Positions 15,920 to 25,866 of a stretch of 64,000 nt of DNA are shown here, piece by piece. This stretch comes from Halobaculum sp. MBLA0143 (lineage in GTDB: Archaea; Halobacteriota; Halobacteria; Halobacteriales; Haloferacaceae): the NCBI RefSeq assembly GCF_041361465.1, contig NZ_JBGKAC010000001.1:2480001-2544000 (forward strand), given 5' to 3'. Position 1 is the stretch's first letter; every line of letters starts with the position of its first letter. Under the pieces are notes generated by a model. That model ran no database searches. It was given only the letters and a program-made list of their open reading frames with translations, and had not been told where the DNA came from. The position numbers and the translations under genes are program-made.

Positions 15920-17290
15920 ATGAGTACGACCCCACCGGGGCCGAAAGGTGTCCCCGTGTTCGGCAACGGGCGACAGTACGCCCGCGACCCGTTCCAGTTC
16001 ATCACTGCCTGTACCGAGGCGTACGGCGACGTGGTGCGGCTGGATCTCGGGCCACGGGAGACGTACATGCTGACGAACCCCCGGGACGTGGAGCGGGTGC
16101 TCGTCTCCGAGTGTGCGAAGTTCCGCAAGCCCGACTTGGACGCCGGTATCGACGACTTACTCGGTGACGGACTCCTGCTGTCGGAGGGTGACACCTGGGA
16201 GAAACAACGCGACCTCGCCAACCCGGCGTTTCACGCCCGCCGGGTCGGGGCCTTGGACGACGTGATGGTCGACCACGCCGAGGAGACGGTCGCCGACTGG
16301 GCCGTCGGCGACCGCGTGGACCTCCAACTGGAGATGGCCCGGTTGACGGTGAAGATCATCGTCTCGGCCATGTTCGGGACGAACGTGAGCGAGGCGAAGA
16401 TCCGGCGGGTCCAGGAGAACTTGGAGCCGCTGGGGCAACGGTTCGAGCCGAGCCCGATGCGCGCCATCGTCCCCGACTGGGCGCCGACGGCGGAGAATCG
16501 GAAGTTCGACGCCGCCGTCGCCGCCTTAGAGGAGGTTCTGGACGACATCCTCGCGGAGCGGCGCGGGACCCAGGAGACGGCTCCGGACCCCGCGGGCGAC
16601 GCCACCGGCCGCGGCGTGCCGATGGACCTGCTGTCGATCCTGCTGCGGGCCCGCGACCGTGGGGAACAGTCCGACCGCCAGCTCCGCGACGAGCTGATGA
16701 CGATGCTCTTGGCGGGCCACGACACGACGGCGCTGACGCTCACCTACACCTACTACCTCCTGTCGGAGCACCCGGAGGTGCGCGACCGCGTCCACGCGGA
16801 GATCGACGAGATCGACGGCACACCGACCGCGAGCGACGTGCGGAACCTGGAGTACGTCGACCGCGTGCTCTCGGAGGCGATGCGGCTGTACCCCCCGGTG
16901 TACACGGTGTTCCGGGAGCCGAAGACGGACGTACGGATCGCCGGCTACCGGATTCCGCAGGGGTCGATCGTCATGATCCCCCAGTGGGGAGTCCACCGCT
17001 CGGACCGGTGGTACGACGACCCGCTGACGTTCGACCCGGACCGGTGGGCGCCCGAGCGCCGCGCCGACCGGCCGCGGTTCTCCTACTTCCCGTTCGGCGG
17101 CGGCCCGCGCCACTGTATCGGCAAGCAGCTGTCGCTGTTGGAGGCGAAGCTGATCCTCGCCACGGTGGGCAGCGAGTACACCCTCGACTACGAGGGGCCG
17201 GACCTGGATCTCCGCGGGTCGCTGACGATGCACCCGGACCACCCGATGCCGATGCGGATTCGGCCGCGGTCGGAGTCCCCCGAGCGGTGA
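15920..17290 (+). CDS. Cytochrome P450
   Basis: A 456-residue heme monooxygenase without a membrane anchor. The I-helix oxygen-binding motif LLAGHDTTALT is near 264, the ExxR motif is EAMR in VLSEAMRLYPP (near 319), and the heme-binding loop FPFGGGPRHCIGKQ has its cysteine near 399. The pattern resembles the CYP102/CYP4-like bacterial-archaeal group often placed with carotenoid or fatty-acid hydroxylases. The redox partner is not adjacent; the ferredoxin at 36371 is 19 kb away and only a candidate. The substrate is unknown. Confidence 0.95.
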   Translation: MSTTPPGPKGVPVFGNGRQYARDPFQFITACTEAYGDVVRLDLGPRETYMLTNPRDVERVLVSECAKFRKPDLDAGIDDLLGDGLLLSEGDTWEKQRDLANPAFHARRVGALDDVMVDHAEETVADWAVGDRVDLQLEMARLTVKIIVSAMFGTNVSEAKIRRVQENLEPLGQRFEPSPMRAIVPDWAPTAENRKFDAAVAALEEVLDDILAERRGTQETAPDPAGDATGRGVPMDLLSILLRARDRGEQSDRQLRDELMTMLLAGHDTTALTLTYTYYLLSEHPEVRDRVHAEIDEIDGTPTASDVRNLEYVDRVLSEAMRLYPPVYTVFREPKTDVRIAGYRIPQGSIVMIPQWGVHRSDRWYDDPLTFDPDRWAPERRADRPRFSYFPFGGGPRHCIGKQLSLLEAKLILATVGSEYTLDYEGPDLDLRGSLTMHPDHPMPMRIRPRSESPER

Positions 17291-17327
17291 ACTGAACTGT
17301 CCGGGCGACCGTCGCCCTGTCGACCGG

Positions 17328-17534
17328 ATGCTCGAACGACGAGGCAGACTGGAAGCCCCCTCGATCCGACAGAGCCTCGTCGCCGTGCTGTTCTGTGCGG
17401 GGTGTTCGCTCGTGGTGTCGTTCCTCGCGATCGAACTGTACGGCGTCGACTGGCACCCGTTGTGGCTTCCTGTCGGCAACACGACTGGCGTCGTAATCGC
17501 CCTGGCCGTCGCACAGATCTGGGGGAGACAGTAG
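17328..17534 (+). CDS. Small two-helix membrane protein
   Basis: A 68-residue ORF 37 bases after the P450 stop, on the same strand. It has a basic N-terminus, a first hydrophobic helix ([20 protein letters not shown]), a short aromatic loop ([13 protein letters not shown]) and a second helix ([15 protein letters not shown]). This looks like a genuine two-pass membrane protein and not a chance frame. It may be co-transcribed with the P450, but a functional link is only positional. No family recognised. Confidence 0.6.
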   Translation: MLERRGRLEAPSIRQSLVAVLFCAGCSLVVSFLAIELYGVDWHPLWLPVGNTTGVVIALAVAQIWGRQ

Positions 17535-17604
17535 CGGCCACTACCACGCCCCACGTTATCACGCCTTTCGCGGGGCTTATCCCACCCCAGCGCCTCTATC
17601 CGAT

Positions 17605-17889
17605 ATGAGTGGTGAAAGTGGGCGCAAGAACCTCCGGATGCCGAGCGGCGACGAGCAGTTCGCCGTCGTCACGCGGCACGACGGGGGGAACCACGTCCAA
17701 CTCCGGTGTCAGGACGGCACGGAACGACTCGGCCGGATCCCCGGTCGCATGAAGTACCGCGTCTGGATCGAAGAGGGCGACGTGGTCCTCGCCGACCCGT
17801 GGGACTGGCAAGACGAGAAGGCGGACATCGAGTGGCGGTACTCCGACCAGGACGCAGACCAGCTGCGCGAAGAAGGCCACATCGAGTAG
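17605..17889 (+). CDS. eif1a: Translation initiation factor eIF-1A
   Basis: A 94-residue OB-fold factor that helps start-codon selection and subunit joining on the 30S ribosome. The family path is intact: [60 protein letters not shown]. The length is typical. GCTTAT at 17575-17580 is a TATA candidate about 27 bases before the ATG. Haloarchaea usually have more than one eIF-1A gene, so this may not be the only copy. Confidence 0.97.
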   Translation: MSGESGRKNLRMPSGDEQFAVVTRHDGGNHVQLRCQDGTERLGRIPGRMKYRVWIEEGDVVLADPWDWQDEKADIEWRYSDQDADQLREEGHIE

Positions 17890-17899
17890 TCTCCTCTCT

Positions 17900-18358
17900 T
17901 CACTCTCTCGGCGCGACCTCGATAGCGACGGCGTCGGAGTCGGGCTCGTCGGCCCCCCCGTCCGACCCCGACTCCGACTCTTCGACCGCCAGATCGTCCA
18001 GCAACAGCTCCACGTTCCGCCGGTTCGTCTTCCAGAGGGCGTCGAACAGGACTCCGACGACGGGGACGGCGCCGCCGGCGGTGTCGACGGCGACGTTGCC
18101 GAGCATTCGGACGACCGTCGTGTACGACACGCCGAGGTAGGCGGCCTCCAACACCACGTACAGCGACAGCCCGGTCGTCAGGGCGTCGCCGACGACCGGT
18201 ACGGACCCGAGCAACGGGTCGAGCCCGACAGAGAACCCGCCCGGCAGTCGCACACACTCGTCTAAGAGGTGTGCCACCGTCGACAGTCGGTCGACGGCCG
18301 CCTCGTCGACGCTGTCGGGCAGTTCCGTCGTCTCGAACCGGTCTGCGAGCTCCGTCAT
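17900..18358 (-). CDS. DUF4112 family membrane-associated protein
   Basis: A 152-residue protein resembling DUF4112. It has the typical LDECVRLPGGFSVGLDPLLG, PVVGDALTTGLSLYVVLEA and AVPVVGVLFDALWKTNRRN blocks: two hydrophobic helices separated by Pro-Val-Val-Gly turns. The tail is acidic and Ser/Asp-rich (VEESESGSDGGADEPDSD). The start at 18358 (MTELADRFE) removes a Cys/Pro-rich upstream extension that does not look conserved. The function of the family is unknown. It converges on eIF-1A. Confidence 0.85.
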   Translation of the reverse strand: MTELADRFETTELPDSVDEAAVDRLSTVAHLLDECVRLPGGFSVGLDPLLGSVPVVGDALTTGLSLYVVLEAAYLGVSYTTVVRMLGNVAVDTAGGAVPVVGVLFDALWKTNRRNVELLLDDLAVEESESGSDGGADEPDSDAVAIEVAPRE

Positions 18359-18474
18359 CGTCTCTCCACACGCCCCGCTGGGACAAAAACACGGCGGCGG
18401 TCGCGGCGCGTGAGTCTCGCACCCGTGGTAACCGTCGACAGGGTTATGACTCCCGATTGCCAAGACGAGGTGCC

Positions 18475-18654
18475 ATGTCGATGGGAGCTTACGACGAGGC
18501 GGAACACGAGCGCCGCGAGCGGAAGGCGCGCGTCGACGCCGACTTCGACGACGAGCGTCCCGAGTACAGCGGTGAGGTGACGTTCGACGGCGAGGAGGAC
18601 ACGGAGGCGATGCTCGAACAGTTCCACGCCCTCGCGGACGACGACGGGAGGTAG
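18475..18654 (+). CDS. Small acidic DUF5786-like protein
   Basis: A 59-residue, highly charged protein starting MSMGAYDEAEHERRERKA, which matches the small haloarchaeal DUF5786 family. The middle DADFDDERPEYSGEVTF and the C-terminal EDTEAMLEQFHALADD are acidic. The ATG sits about 27 bases after a TATA-like GGTTATGA (18441-18448), so it is leaderless. It is probably a soluble regulator or binding protein; nothing in the sequence gives a reaction. Confidence 0.82.
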   Translation: MSMGAYDEAEHERRERKARVDADFDDERPEYSGEVTFDGEEDTEAMLEQFHALADDDGR

Positions 18655-18659
18655 GACGG

Positions 18660-19025
18660 CTACACGACGGGCTCCAGCAGGCTCGCCGCGACCATCGCGC
18701 CGAGCCCGACGCCGACGATCCGCGTCATCGCCCGGCGGCTGTCGGCCTCCGTCCAGTCACCGCCGACCGCGAGGTGGTCGCGTGCCGCCTCGATCCCCGG
18801 GCCGGCGAGGATCGACCCGCTCCACCCCAACACGCCGAACCCCAACGCGACAGTGCCGAGCGCGAACCCCGCCGCGACCGCGTCCGGCGGGGTCCGCCCG
18901 GTCGCCACCGACAGCGCGACGGACGCCGGACCGGCCGGCAGTCCGACGGCGACACCACTGGCTAGCAGTCGGAGCCGTCGAGCGACCGCCGTCTGGATCG
19001 GCGGCAGCTCCCCACCGTCGGACAC
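18660..19025 (-). CDS. Small membrane protein (DUF7268-like)
   Basis: A 121-residue protein with about four Ala/Gly/Val-rich hydrophobic segments (for example LLASGVAVGLPAGPASVALS, AAGFALGTVALGFGVLGW, IVGVGLGAMVAASLLEPVV). A short amphipathic stretch, GGDWTEADSRRAM, sits before the last helix. It lies directly downstream (three bases) of the dpp permease gene on the same strand, so it may be the last gene of that operon, although small haloarchaeal membrane proteins often occur alone. Function unknown. Confidence 0.72.
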   Translation of the reverse strand: MSDGGELPPIQTAVARRLRLLASGVAVGLPAGPASVALSVATGRTPPDAVAAGFALGTVALGFGVLGWSGSILAGPGIEAARDHLAVGGDWTEADSRRAMTRIVGVGLGAMVAASLLEPVV

Positions 19026-19028
19026 GGC

Positions 19029-19970
19029 TCAGTCGACCGCGTCCCGCATCCGCGGGTCAAGGGCGTCGCGCATCCCGTCGCCCAACAGGTTGAATCCGAG
19101 CACCGTCAGCGCCAGCAACAGCCCCGGGAAGAACGACATCCACCACTTCCCGGTGAGCAGACCGTTGTCGACGCCCTGCGACAGCATCAGCCCCCAGGAG
19201 GGAGCGGCACCGCTCGCGCCGAACCCCAGGAACGACAGCGCCGCCAGGTCGATGATGGCGAGTCCGAAGTTCAGCGTCGACTGGACGGTGATCGGCGCCA
19301 GCGTGTTCGGCAGGACGTGCCGGACGAGCACTCGTGGGTCCGAGGCCCCCAGCGCCTGTGTCGCCTCGATGTACTCGTCTTCCAACACGGTCAGCGCCGC
19401 CCCGCGGACGACACGCGCGAACCGGGGGGTGTACACCATGATGAGCGCGATCGTCGCCTTCCACAGCCCGGTGCCGAAGACGGCGACGATCGCCAGCGCC
19501 AGCAGTAACGACGGGAACGCCAACAACACGTCCATCGTCCGCATCACGACGTTGTCGGCCACGTCGCCGTAGTAGGCCGCGAGCACGCCCAAGGTGACGC
19601 CCGCGACCGTCGACACTCCGACGGCGACGGTACCGAACTTCATCGCCAGCCACGCCCCGTAGGCGGAGCGTCTGAAGATGTCCCGGGCGCTGGCGTCCGT
19701 CCCGAACAGGTACTGATCCGCTGGCGCGGGGCCGACCCAGCCCGGCGGCGCGCGGTCCGGGATCGTCGTCCCGAGCCGTGAGGCGGTGAGCGCGTCGTAG
19801 CTCAGCGTCGTCCGGGCGACGACGGCGAGGACGACGATCCCGAAGATGATCGTCAACCCGGTCAACGCGAGACGGTTCGACAGCAGTTCGGAGACTAACG
19901 GGGACGCACGCAGTCGGGCGACGGGCCCCCGTGTTCGCGTCTCCGTCTCGGTGGTGTCGTCGGTGCTCAC
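19029..19970 (-). CDS. dppC: Peptide ABC transporter permease, DppC type
   Basis: A 313-residue inner permease of a dipeptide/oligopeptide importer. It has the N-terminal OppC-type helix after an acidic Thr/Glu head, the extracytoplasmic linker with LFGTDASARDIFRR (the GTDxxGRD motif of DppC) and the ATPase-coupling EAA loop EATQALGASDPRVL. The GTG start at 19970 overlaps the dppB stop by four bases. It pairs with DppB to form the membrane channel. Confidence 0.93.
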   Translation of the reverse strand: MSTDDTTETETRTRGPVARLRASPLVSELLSNRLALTGLTIIFGIVVLAVVARTTLSYDALTASRLGTTIPDRAPPGWVGPAPADQYLFGTDASARDIFRRSAYGAWLAMKFGTVAVGVSTVAGVTLGVLAAYYGDVADNVVMRTMDVLLAFPSLLLALAIVAVFGTGLWKATIALIMVYTPRFARVVRGAALTVLEDEYIEATQALGASDPRVLVRHVLPNTLAPITVQSTLNFGLAIIDLAALSFLGFGASGAAPSWGLMLSQGVDNGLLTGKWWMSFFPGLLLALTVLGFNLLGDGMRDALDPRMRDAVD

Positions 19971-21010
19971 TGTTCGATCCGTGGGTCGAGGTAGCTGTAC
20001 GTCACGTCGACGCCGAGGTTCACCAGCGTGAACAGTAACGCGAACGTGAGAACGGTGCCCTGCACGAGCGGGTAGTCCGTCGCGCCGATGGCCGACACGA
20101 GCATCGTGCCGATGCCGGCGATCCCGAACACGGTCTCCGTCAGCACGGCACCGCCCAGCAACGAGCCGAACTGAATGCCGACGACCGTGACGACCGGGAT
20201 CAGCGCGTTCCGGAGCCCGTGTTTGAGGACGGTGATCTTCGCCCCTTGGCCCTTCGCCCGGGCGGTCCGCATGTAGTCCTGTCTCACCACCTCCAGCATC
20301 GACGACCGCATCATCCGGGAGATCAGCGCCATCGAGTAGATACCGATCACGAGCGACGGCAACAACAGGTGTCGCACGGCGGAGACGAACGCGTCGAGGT
20401 TCCCCAGCAACAACGTGTCGACCGTGACGAGTCCCGTCAGCGGGAGTTCCGTCCCGAGCAGTCGCCAGGACTCGTCCAAGAAGATCGTCGAGCCGATCCG
20501 GCCACTGGCCGGGAACAGCCCGAGCTGCGTCGACAGGAACAGGATCAACAACGGCCCAGACCAGTAGATCGGGACGGAGATTCCCGTCAGCGCCCCGATT
20601 CGAGTGGCGTGATCCGTCAGCGTGTCCTGTTTCACCGCCGACAACACCCCGAGAGGGATACCCAGACCGATGCCGAAGAACTGGCCGTACAAGGCGAGTT
20701 CGATCGTCACCGGGAGGGTGTTGGCGACGACCTCGCGCACGGGCGTCCCCTTGGAGATCTGGTAGGACTCGCCGAACTGGAACGTCGCCGCGTCGCCCAG
20801 GAACCGGAGGTACTGAACCCACAACGGGTCGTTCAGGCCGAGCTCGGCTCGGACCCGTTGTATCTGTTCGGCGCTGGCCCGTTGGCCCACGATGATCCGA
20901 GCCGGGTCGCCCGGCGCGAAGTGGAGGATGCCGAACACGAACGTCGCCACCCCGAACAACACCGGAACGAGCAAGAGGAGTCGTTTCGCCAGGAAGCGTT
21001 TCGAGACCAT
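19967..21010 (-). CDS. dppB: Peptide ABC transporter permease, DppB type
   Basis: A 347-residue permease with six predicted helices. The N-terminus FLAKRLLLLVPVLFGVATFVF is the classic DppB/OppB first helix, HFAPGDPARI follows, and the EAA loop is DYMRTARAKGQG. It ends YSYLDPRIEQ, also family-typical. It forms the heterodimeric channel with DppC, to which it is translationally coupled, and lies 92 bases downstream of the binding protein. Confidence 0.94.
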   Translation of the reverse strand: MVSKRFLAKRLLLLVPVLFGVATFVFGILHFAPGDPARIIVGQRASAEQIQRVRAELGLNDPLWVQYLRFLGDAATFQFGESYQISKGTPVREVVANTLPVTIELALYGQFFGIGLGIPLGVLSAVKQDTLTDHATRIGALTGISVPIYWSGPLLILFLSTQLGLFPASGRIGSTIFLDESWRLLGTELPLTGLVTVDTLLLGNLDAFVSAVRHLLLPSLVIGIYSMALISRMMRSSMLEVVRQDYMRTARAKGQGAKITVLKHGLRNALIPVVTVVGIQFGSLLGGAVLTETVFGIAGIGTMLVSAIGATDYPLVQGTVLTFALLFTLVNLGVDVTYSYLDPRIEQ

Positions 21011-21102
21011 ACTATGGTGTGTCGTCGTGTCGTCTGATTGTAGCTGCCGATCACTTCAACGTCGCGCTCGCGGCACGAACGAGCGGGGAGCGCCCCCCGT
21101 CG

Positions 21103-22791
21103 TCACTCGATCTCGACGGACTCCAGGTACGGGCCGCCGACGGACGACACCGTGTAGCTGTCCTGGTTCACACTGCTGTGGATCCCGCGCAGCGTCTGGG
21201 CGTAGTCGAGGAACACCCACGGCGCCTCCTCGTGGGCGATCTCGCTCGCCTGCTTGTACAGTTCTCTCCGTTTCGCGGTGTCGTACGTCTGTTGTCCCTC
21301 GCGGATCGTCTCGACGAACTCCCTGTTGGCCCACGCGGCGGCGTTCAGCGTGTTGAACCCCTCGGTGTCGTAGCCGACCCAGTCTTGCCCGTCCGGGATC
21401 TCGTCTACCGGGACCCCAGGGTCGAGGAGGAACGACATGAAGTTGTCCGGGTCGGCGTTGTCCGTGTACCAGCCTAGGAAACAGGCGTCGTGTTTCCCCT
21501 GGTCCGTGTAGTCCAGGAACGACGAGAACGTCGAGAACTGGTTGACCTCTACGGTGAAGCCGATCTCCTCCAAGTCGGACTTCACCTGGTTGGCCGTCTG
21601 GACCGGGCTCGGGTTGTACCCCCGCGGGTTCGAGAACGTCGCCAGTTCGAACTCGAACGGCTCGACGCCCGCCTCCTCCAGCAGTGACTGTGCCTCCTCT
21701 TTGTCCGTCTCGTACGGACTCAGGTCCTCGTTGTGACCGATCACGTCCGGCGGGAGCGGTTGGTCGGCCTCGGCGGCGAACCCCTGGTAGATCTGGTCGA
21801 CGATGGCCTGTGTGTCGACGGCGTAGCTGACGGCCTGGCGCACGGCCTTCTCCCGGAACTCCTCCTTGCGGGCCATGTTGAACGCCATGTAACCGACGTT
21901 GATCCCGTTCTTCGAGAGGAGACTCGCGGAGTCGGCGTTCTGGAGCTGTTTGAACGACTGTGAGTCCAGGTTGTCCGTGATGTGGGAGTCGCCGTTGATG
22001 ACGTCCGCCGCCCGCGTGGAGTTCTCCGTGATCTCCTTGAACACGACCTCGGCGACCTTCGGGCCGTCACCCCAGTAGTCCGTGTTCGCCTCCATCCGGA
22101 CGCGGTTGTTCTCGTTGTCCAACTCCGCGAACTCGAACGGACCGGTGCCGACCGGTTCCTCGCCGAGCGCGACCTGTGGGTCGCCGCCGCTCTCGTACCC
22201 TTCGATCTGCGTCTTCGAGAGGATCACGGCCGCGAACATCGCCAGGTTCCGCAGGAACGGGGCGTACTGCTGTTCGAGTTCGATGGTCAGCTCGTAGTCC
22301 CCGTCCGTCTCGATGGTCTTCACCCAGTCGCCGAAGGTGAACGGGCCGTACCCCGACCGGTTCGCGTCCCCGAGGTAGTACTCGTACTCCGCGTCACTGA
22401 ACCGGTCGACGGTCGCCTTCACGTCGGCGGCGGTGAACTCCTCGCCGTTGTGGAACGTCACGCCCTCGCGGAGCGTGAGCGAGGCTGTCGTCCCCTCCAG
22501 CGAGTAGTCCGTCGCCAGCCCGGCGCCGAGTTCGCCGCCCGTCCCGGGCTCGAACTTCACCAGCGGGTCGAACACCTGGTTCGACACCTTCGCCACCTCG
22601 CCGTTCGTGGTCTGTTGTGGATCGTAGTTGCCCGGGTGGTCGCCGCGTGCGTACACCAGCGTCCCGCTCACCTCGCTGCCGCCGCCGGTAGTGCCGCCCG
22701 TGCAGCCCGCCGTCGCCGCCAGCGCTCCCGTCGCAGCCGCCCCGCCGACGGCCGTCAGGAAGCTGCGTCTGCTCGTCTCGTCCTGTGACAT
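21103..22791 (-). CDS. dppA: Peptide ABC transporter substrate-binding lipoprotein
   Basis: A 562-residue family-5 solute-binding protein. The signal has a twin-arginine (TSRRSFLTAVGG, Arg8-Arg9) and a lipobox ending in Cys30 (ATAGC), so it is a Tat-exported lipoprotein, the usual haloarchaeal arrangement. The mature domain carries LREGVTFHNGEEFTAADVK and family-5 landmarks such as RQAVSYAVDTQAIVDQI. It captures peptides or similar solutes outside the cell and delivers them to DppB/C. It has its own promoter (see 22823-22840). Confidence 0.95.
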   Translation of the reverse strand: MSQDETSRRSFLTAVGGAAATGALAATAGCTGGTTGGGSEVSGTLVYARGDHPGNYDPQQTTNGEVAKVSNQVFDPLVKFEPGTGGELGAGLATDYSLEGTTASLTLREGVTFHNGEEFTAADVKATVDRFSDAEYEYYLGDANRSGYGPFTFGDWVKTIETDGDYELTIELEQQYAPFLRNLAMFAAVILSKTQIEGYESGGDPQVALGEEPVGTGPFEFAELDNENNRVRMEANTDYWGDGPKVAEVVFKEITENSTRAADVINGDSHITDNLDSQSFKQLQNADSASLLSKNGINVGYMAFNMARKEEFREKAVRQAVSYAVDTQAIVDQIYQGFAAEADQPLPPDVIGHNEDLSPYETDKEEAQSLLEEAGVEPFEFELATFSNPRGYNPSPVQTANQVKSDLEEIGFTVEVNQFSTFSSFLDYTDQGKHDACFLGWYTDNADPDNFMSFLLDPGVPVDEIPDGQDWVGYDTEGFNTLNAAAWANREFVETIREGQQTYDTAKRRELYKQASEIAHEEAPWVFLDYAQTLRGIHSSVNQDSYTVSSVGGPYLESVEIE

Positions 22792-22821
22792 ACGTTCTCA
22801 CTGGCGAGCATCGGGGCATAA

Positions 22822-22838
22822 AAATTCCGGAATATATC
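22822..22838 (-). promoter_or_regulatory. TATA box with overlapping palindrome before dppA
   Basis: On the minus strand, an AT-rich core (ATATATTCCGGAATTTTTATG) lies about 27-35 bases before the dppA ATG at 22791, giving a leaderless transcript. Its centre is a perfect 10-base palindrome ATTCCGGAAT (22824-22833). A palindrome overlapping the TATA box is a typical place for a repressor to block TBP/TFB, so substrate-dependent control is plausible; no regulator is identified here. Confidence 0.45.
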
Positions 22839-22915
22839 GTGTGCCTGTAAGAGACAGTTCGATTGAAGCTTCCTACGAACTTGGGAACCAACTCGGGTTG
22901 GAGAGGAACCGCCGC

Positions 22916-25681
22916 TCACTCGGTGCGGTGACACGCAGACGGGTGGTCACCCTCACCCAACGACGGGTCGTCGCGTTCACAGACGGACTCGAAGACGGAC
23001 AGCGCCTCGGTGGCGCCGGCGAAGTCGCCGTCCGCGAGCCGGGCGACGCTGTCGGTCACTGCCTCGTCGGCCCGCGGCGGGAGGTCGTCGATTCCGAACC
23101 GTTCGCGGACGGCCCACTCCAGTTCGACGGTGCCGCCGTCGGTGGCGACCTCGGCTGCCGCGGCCGCCTCCTCTCGGATCCCCGCCGGGTCGATCGCCTC
23201 GCGTTCCACCCGTTGGCGGTAGTCCGTCACCGCGCGGAACTGCGACTGGTCGATCTCCATCCCCTCCGGTGGGATCACCTGCGGACACCGCGTCCGGAAG
23301 TGACACCCAGACGGCGGGTTGACCGGCGACGGTACGTCTCCCTCCAGAATCACTCGGTCGTCCGTGTCGGCCGTCGGGTCCGGGACGGGGATCGCCGACA
23401 GCAACGCCTGCGTGTACGGGTGTCTGGGGTCGTTGAACAACGCCGTCGTCTCGGCCACCTCCACCACCTCGCCGAGGTACATGACGGCGACCCGGTCGCA
23501 GATGTGTCGCACCACGCCCAGGTCGTGGGCGATGAACAGGTACGTCAGCCCGAACTCCTCCTGGAGATCCTCCATCAGGTTGAGGATCTGCGCCTGGACG
23601 GAGACGTCCAGCGCCGACACCGGCTCGTCGGCGACGACGAAGTCCGGATCCACCGCCAGCGCCCGGGCGATTCCGATCCGCTGGCGCTGGCCGCCCGACA
23701 GTTCGTGCGGGTACCGACCGCGCTGACTGGGGTCGAGCCCGACCGCCTCCAGCAGTTCGTCTACCCGGCGGCGACGTTGTTCGCGGCGACTCACGTCCGC
23801 GGGCGGTTCCTCGGCTGGGAGGTCGTGGATCTGGAGCGGCTCGGCGACGATCTGACCGACGGTCATCCGCGGGTCCAGGCTGGACATCGGGTCCTGGAAG
23901 ATCATCTGGAGGTCCGTCCGGCGGGCCCGCATCTCCGAGTCGGACAGCGTCGTCAGGTCCTCGCCCGCGAACACGACGGTGCCGTCCGTCGGCTCCAGGA
24001 GTCGGAGCAACGACCGCCCGGTCGTCGACTTCCCGCAGCCGGACTCACCGACGAGCCCCAGCGTCTCCTCCTCGTGGACGCTCAGGTCCACGCCGTCGAC
24101 CGCCTTCACGCTCTCCACCTCCGAGGACAGCAGTCGGTCCAGGTAGCCGTCCGCCCGCGAGAAGTGCTTCTGGAGCCCGTCGAGGGACAACAGCTCCTCG
24201 CCGACCGCCGTCTCCGTGCCGCCGAGGTCGCCCGTGGCACCGTACGCCGACTCGTCGAAGTCGTCCAACACACACTTGGCTCGGTGGGTCGTCTCCGCGT
24301 CGCCGTGCTCCCGGAACGGAATCGCCGCCCCCGTACACTCCGGCTGCTCCCACGGACACCGGTCGGCGAAGTGACACCCCTCCGGCATGTCGATCAGGTC
24401 CGGGACGTTCCCCTCGATCGGGGTGAGTCGGTCGGCGTCTTCCGTCGGGATCGACTCCAACAGCGTGTACGTGTACGGGTGTGCGGGGTCGTGGAAGATC
24501 TCCTCCACCGGCCCCTCCTCGACGATCTCGCCGGCGTACATCACGGCGACCCGGTCGCAGGTCTCCGCGATCACGCCCAGGTCGTGGGTGATCATGAGCA
24601 CGGACATCCCCAGCTCCGCCTGGAGATCGTTGACGAGATCCAGAATCTGCGCCTGGATCGTCACGTCCAGTGCAGTCGTCGGCTCGTCGGCGATCAGCAG
24701 CTGTGGGCGACACGCCAGCGCGATAGCGATCAACACCCGTTGACGCATCCCGCCGGAGAACTCGTGTGGGTAGTCGTCGATCCGCTCGGTGGGCTCCGGG
24801 ATACCAACCTCCGACAGCACCTCCACCGTGCGGTCGATCACCTCGTCGTCGGCGTCGTCGAGGCCGAGCGACGGCAGCACCTCCCGGATCGCGTTGCGCC
24901 AGGAGTCCTCCCGTCGGCCGTCGAACTGGTGGAGACGGAGGCTCTCGGCCACCTGTTCGCCGACGGTGAGCGCCGGGTTCAGCGAGGTCATCGGGTCCTG
25001 GAAGATCATGCTGGCGGCACCGCCCCGCACGTCCCGCATCGCCTCCTCGGGTGCGGCCGTCAGGTCGATCACCGCGTCTTCGATCGTCACCTCGTCGATC
25101 CGGTCGGGCGACGAGCGTAGCACCGTCCGTGGGTCTGTCTCCGGCTCTCCGTCGACACTCCCCGACTCCAGGAAGACGAACCCGTCGCGACTGCGTTCGG
25201 CGAGCGCGTCCAGGTCGTCGGCGACGGCCCGCGCGTCGCCGCCGTCGCCGATTCGCGCCGCCAGCGCCGACAGTTCGTCGGCCAGCCCCGCGGGGTCGTC
25301 CAACGCCGCACAGTCCGCCGCCATCCCCTCGAGTTCTGCCGCGACGCCGCCGAGGTCGCCCGCCCGGCAGTCGTCCGCGAGCACCCGTGTCGCCTCGCTC
25401 AGCGCGTTCGGGTAGCTCGCAACTCCGTCGGCGTGGCGTGGTAGCATCGCCGGCACCGTCTCCGGGCTCCGGAACGTCACTCGCCCGCCGACGATCTCGC
25501 CCGGGTCGTCGACGAGGTCCAGCGCCGACAACGCCGTCACCGACTTGCCGGACCCGGACTCACCGACGAGCCCGACCGTCTCCCCCTCGCGGATCGTCAG
25601 GTCGACCCCGTCGACAGCCCTCACGTCGCCCCTTTCCGTCGCAAACTGCGTCTGGAGATTCGACACGGAGAGGAGATCCAT
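22916..25681 (-). CDS. Fused double ABC ATPase (DppD-DppF) of peptide importer
   Basis: A 921-residue protein that fuses both ATPases of a peptide importer. The first domain has Walker A GESGSGKS (40-47), Q-loop [12 protein letters not shown] (225-236), signature SGGMRQRV and Walker [14 protein letters not shown]. It is followed by an oligopeptide-type C-terminal region with cysteines ([14 protein letters not shown]). The second domain repeats this order: [40 protein letters not shown] and CHFRTRCP. Between Walker A and Q-loop of the first domain an insertion of about 130 residues (roughly 70-200, acidic Ala/Asp/Leu-rich, helical) replaces the usual short strand-turn. The start at 25681 ([10 protein letters not shown]) is the family start; a longer frame upstream adds unconserved sequence. 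Confidence 0.93.
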   Translation of the reverse strand: MDLLSVSNLQTQFATERGDVRAVDGVDLTIREGETVGLVGESGSGKSVTALSALDLVDDPGEIVGGRVTFRSPETVPAMLPRHADGVASYPNALSEATRVLADDCRAGDLGGVAAELEGMAADCAALDDPAGLADELSALAARIGDGGDARAVADDLDALAERSRDGFVFLESGSVDGEPETDPRTVLRSSPDRIDEVTIEDAVIDLTAAPEEAMRDVRGGAASMIFQDPMTSLNPALTVGEQVAESLRLHQFDGRREDSWRNAIREVLPSLGLDDADDEVIDRTVEVLSEVGIPEPTERIDDYPHEFSGGMRQRVLIAIALACRPQLLIADEPTTALDVTIQAQILDLVNDLQAELGMSVLMITHDLGVIAETCDRVAVMYAGEIVEEGPVEEIFHDPAHPYTYTLLESIPTEDADRLTPIEGNVPDLIDMPEGCHFADRCPWEQPECTGAAIPFREHGDAETTHRAKCVLDDFDESAYGATGDLGGTETAVGEELLSLDGLQKHFSRADGYLDRLLSSEVESVKAVDGVDLSVHEEETLGLVGESGCGKSTTGRSLLRLLEPTDGTVVFAGEDLTTLSDSEMRARRTDLQMIFQDPMSSLDPRMTVGQIVAEPLQIHDLPAEEPPADVSRREQRRRRVDELLEAVGLDPSQRGRYPHELSGGQRQRIGIARALAVDPDFVVADEPVSALDVSVQAQILNLMEDLQEEFGLTYLFIAHDLGVVRHICDRVAVMYLGEVVEVAETTALFNDPRHPYTQALLSAIPVPDPTADTDDRVILEGDVPSPVNPPSGCHFRTRCPQVIPPEGMEIDQSQFRAVTDYRQRVEREAIDPAGIREEAAAAAEVATDGGTVELEWAVRERFGIDDLPPRADEAVTDSVARLADGDFAGATEALSVFESVCERDDPSLGEGDHPSACHRTE

Positions 25682-25866
25682 GTCACCCGGTGACGCCCCG
25701 GGGAAGGTGTAGTTTTCGATGCGGGCGCCAACGTTCAACGACGAGGGAAGTCGGTCGTACGTCCACGTCGATCGGTTCCGAAGTTCCACAGTCGGATCGA
25801 GCGTAGGTGTTCCAACGCCGTTGGCGGCCCGTGGGGGTCTAAGTCACCGCCAGCCGTGGCTCGGGT

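Noticed and set aside
22628-25120. An 830-codon plus-strand frame across the ABC transporter genes
   Set aside because: It is antisense to the fused ATPase with full ATP-binding motifs and carries no recognisable domain.
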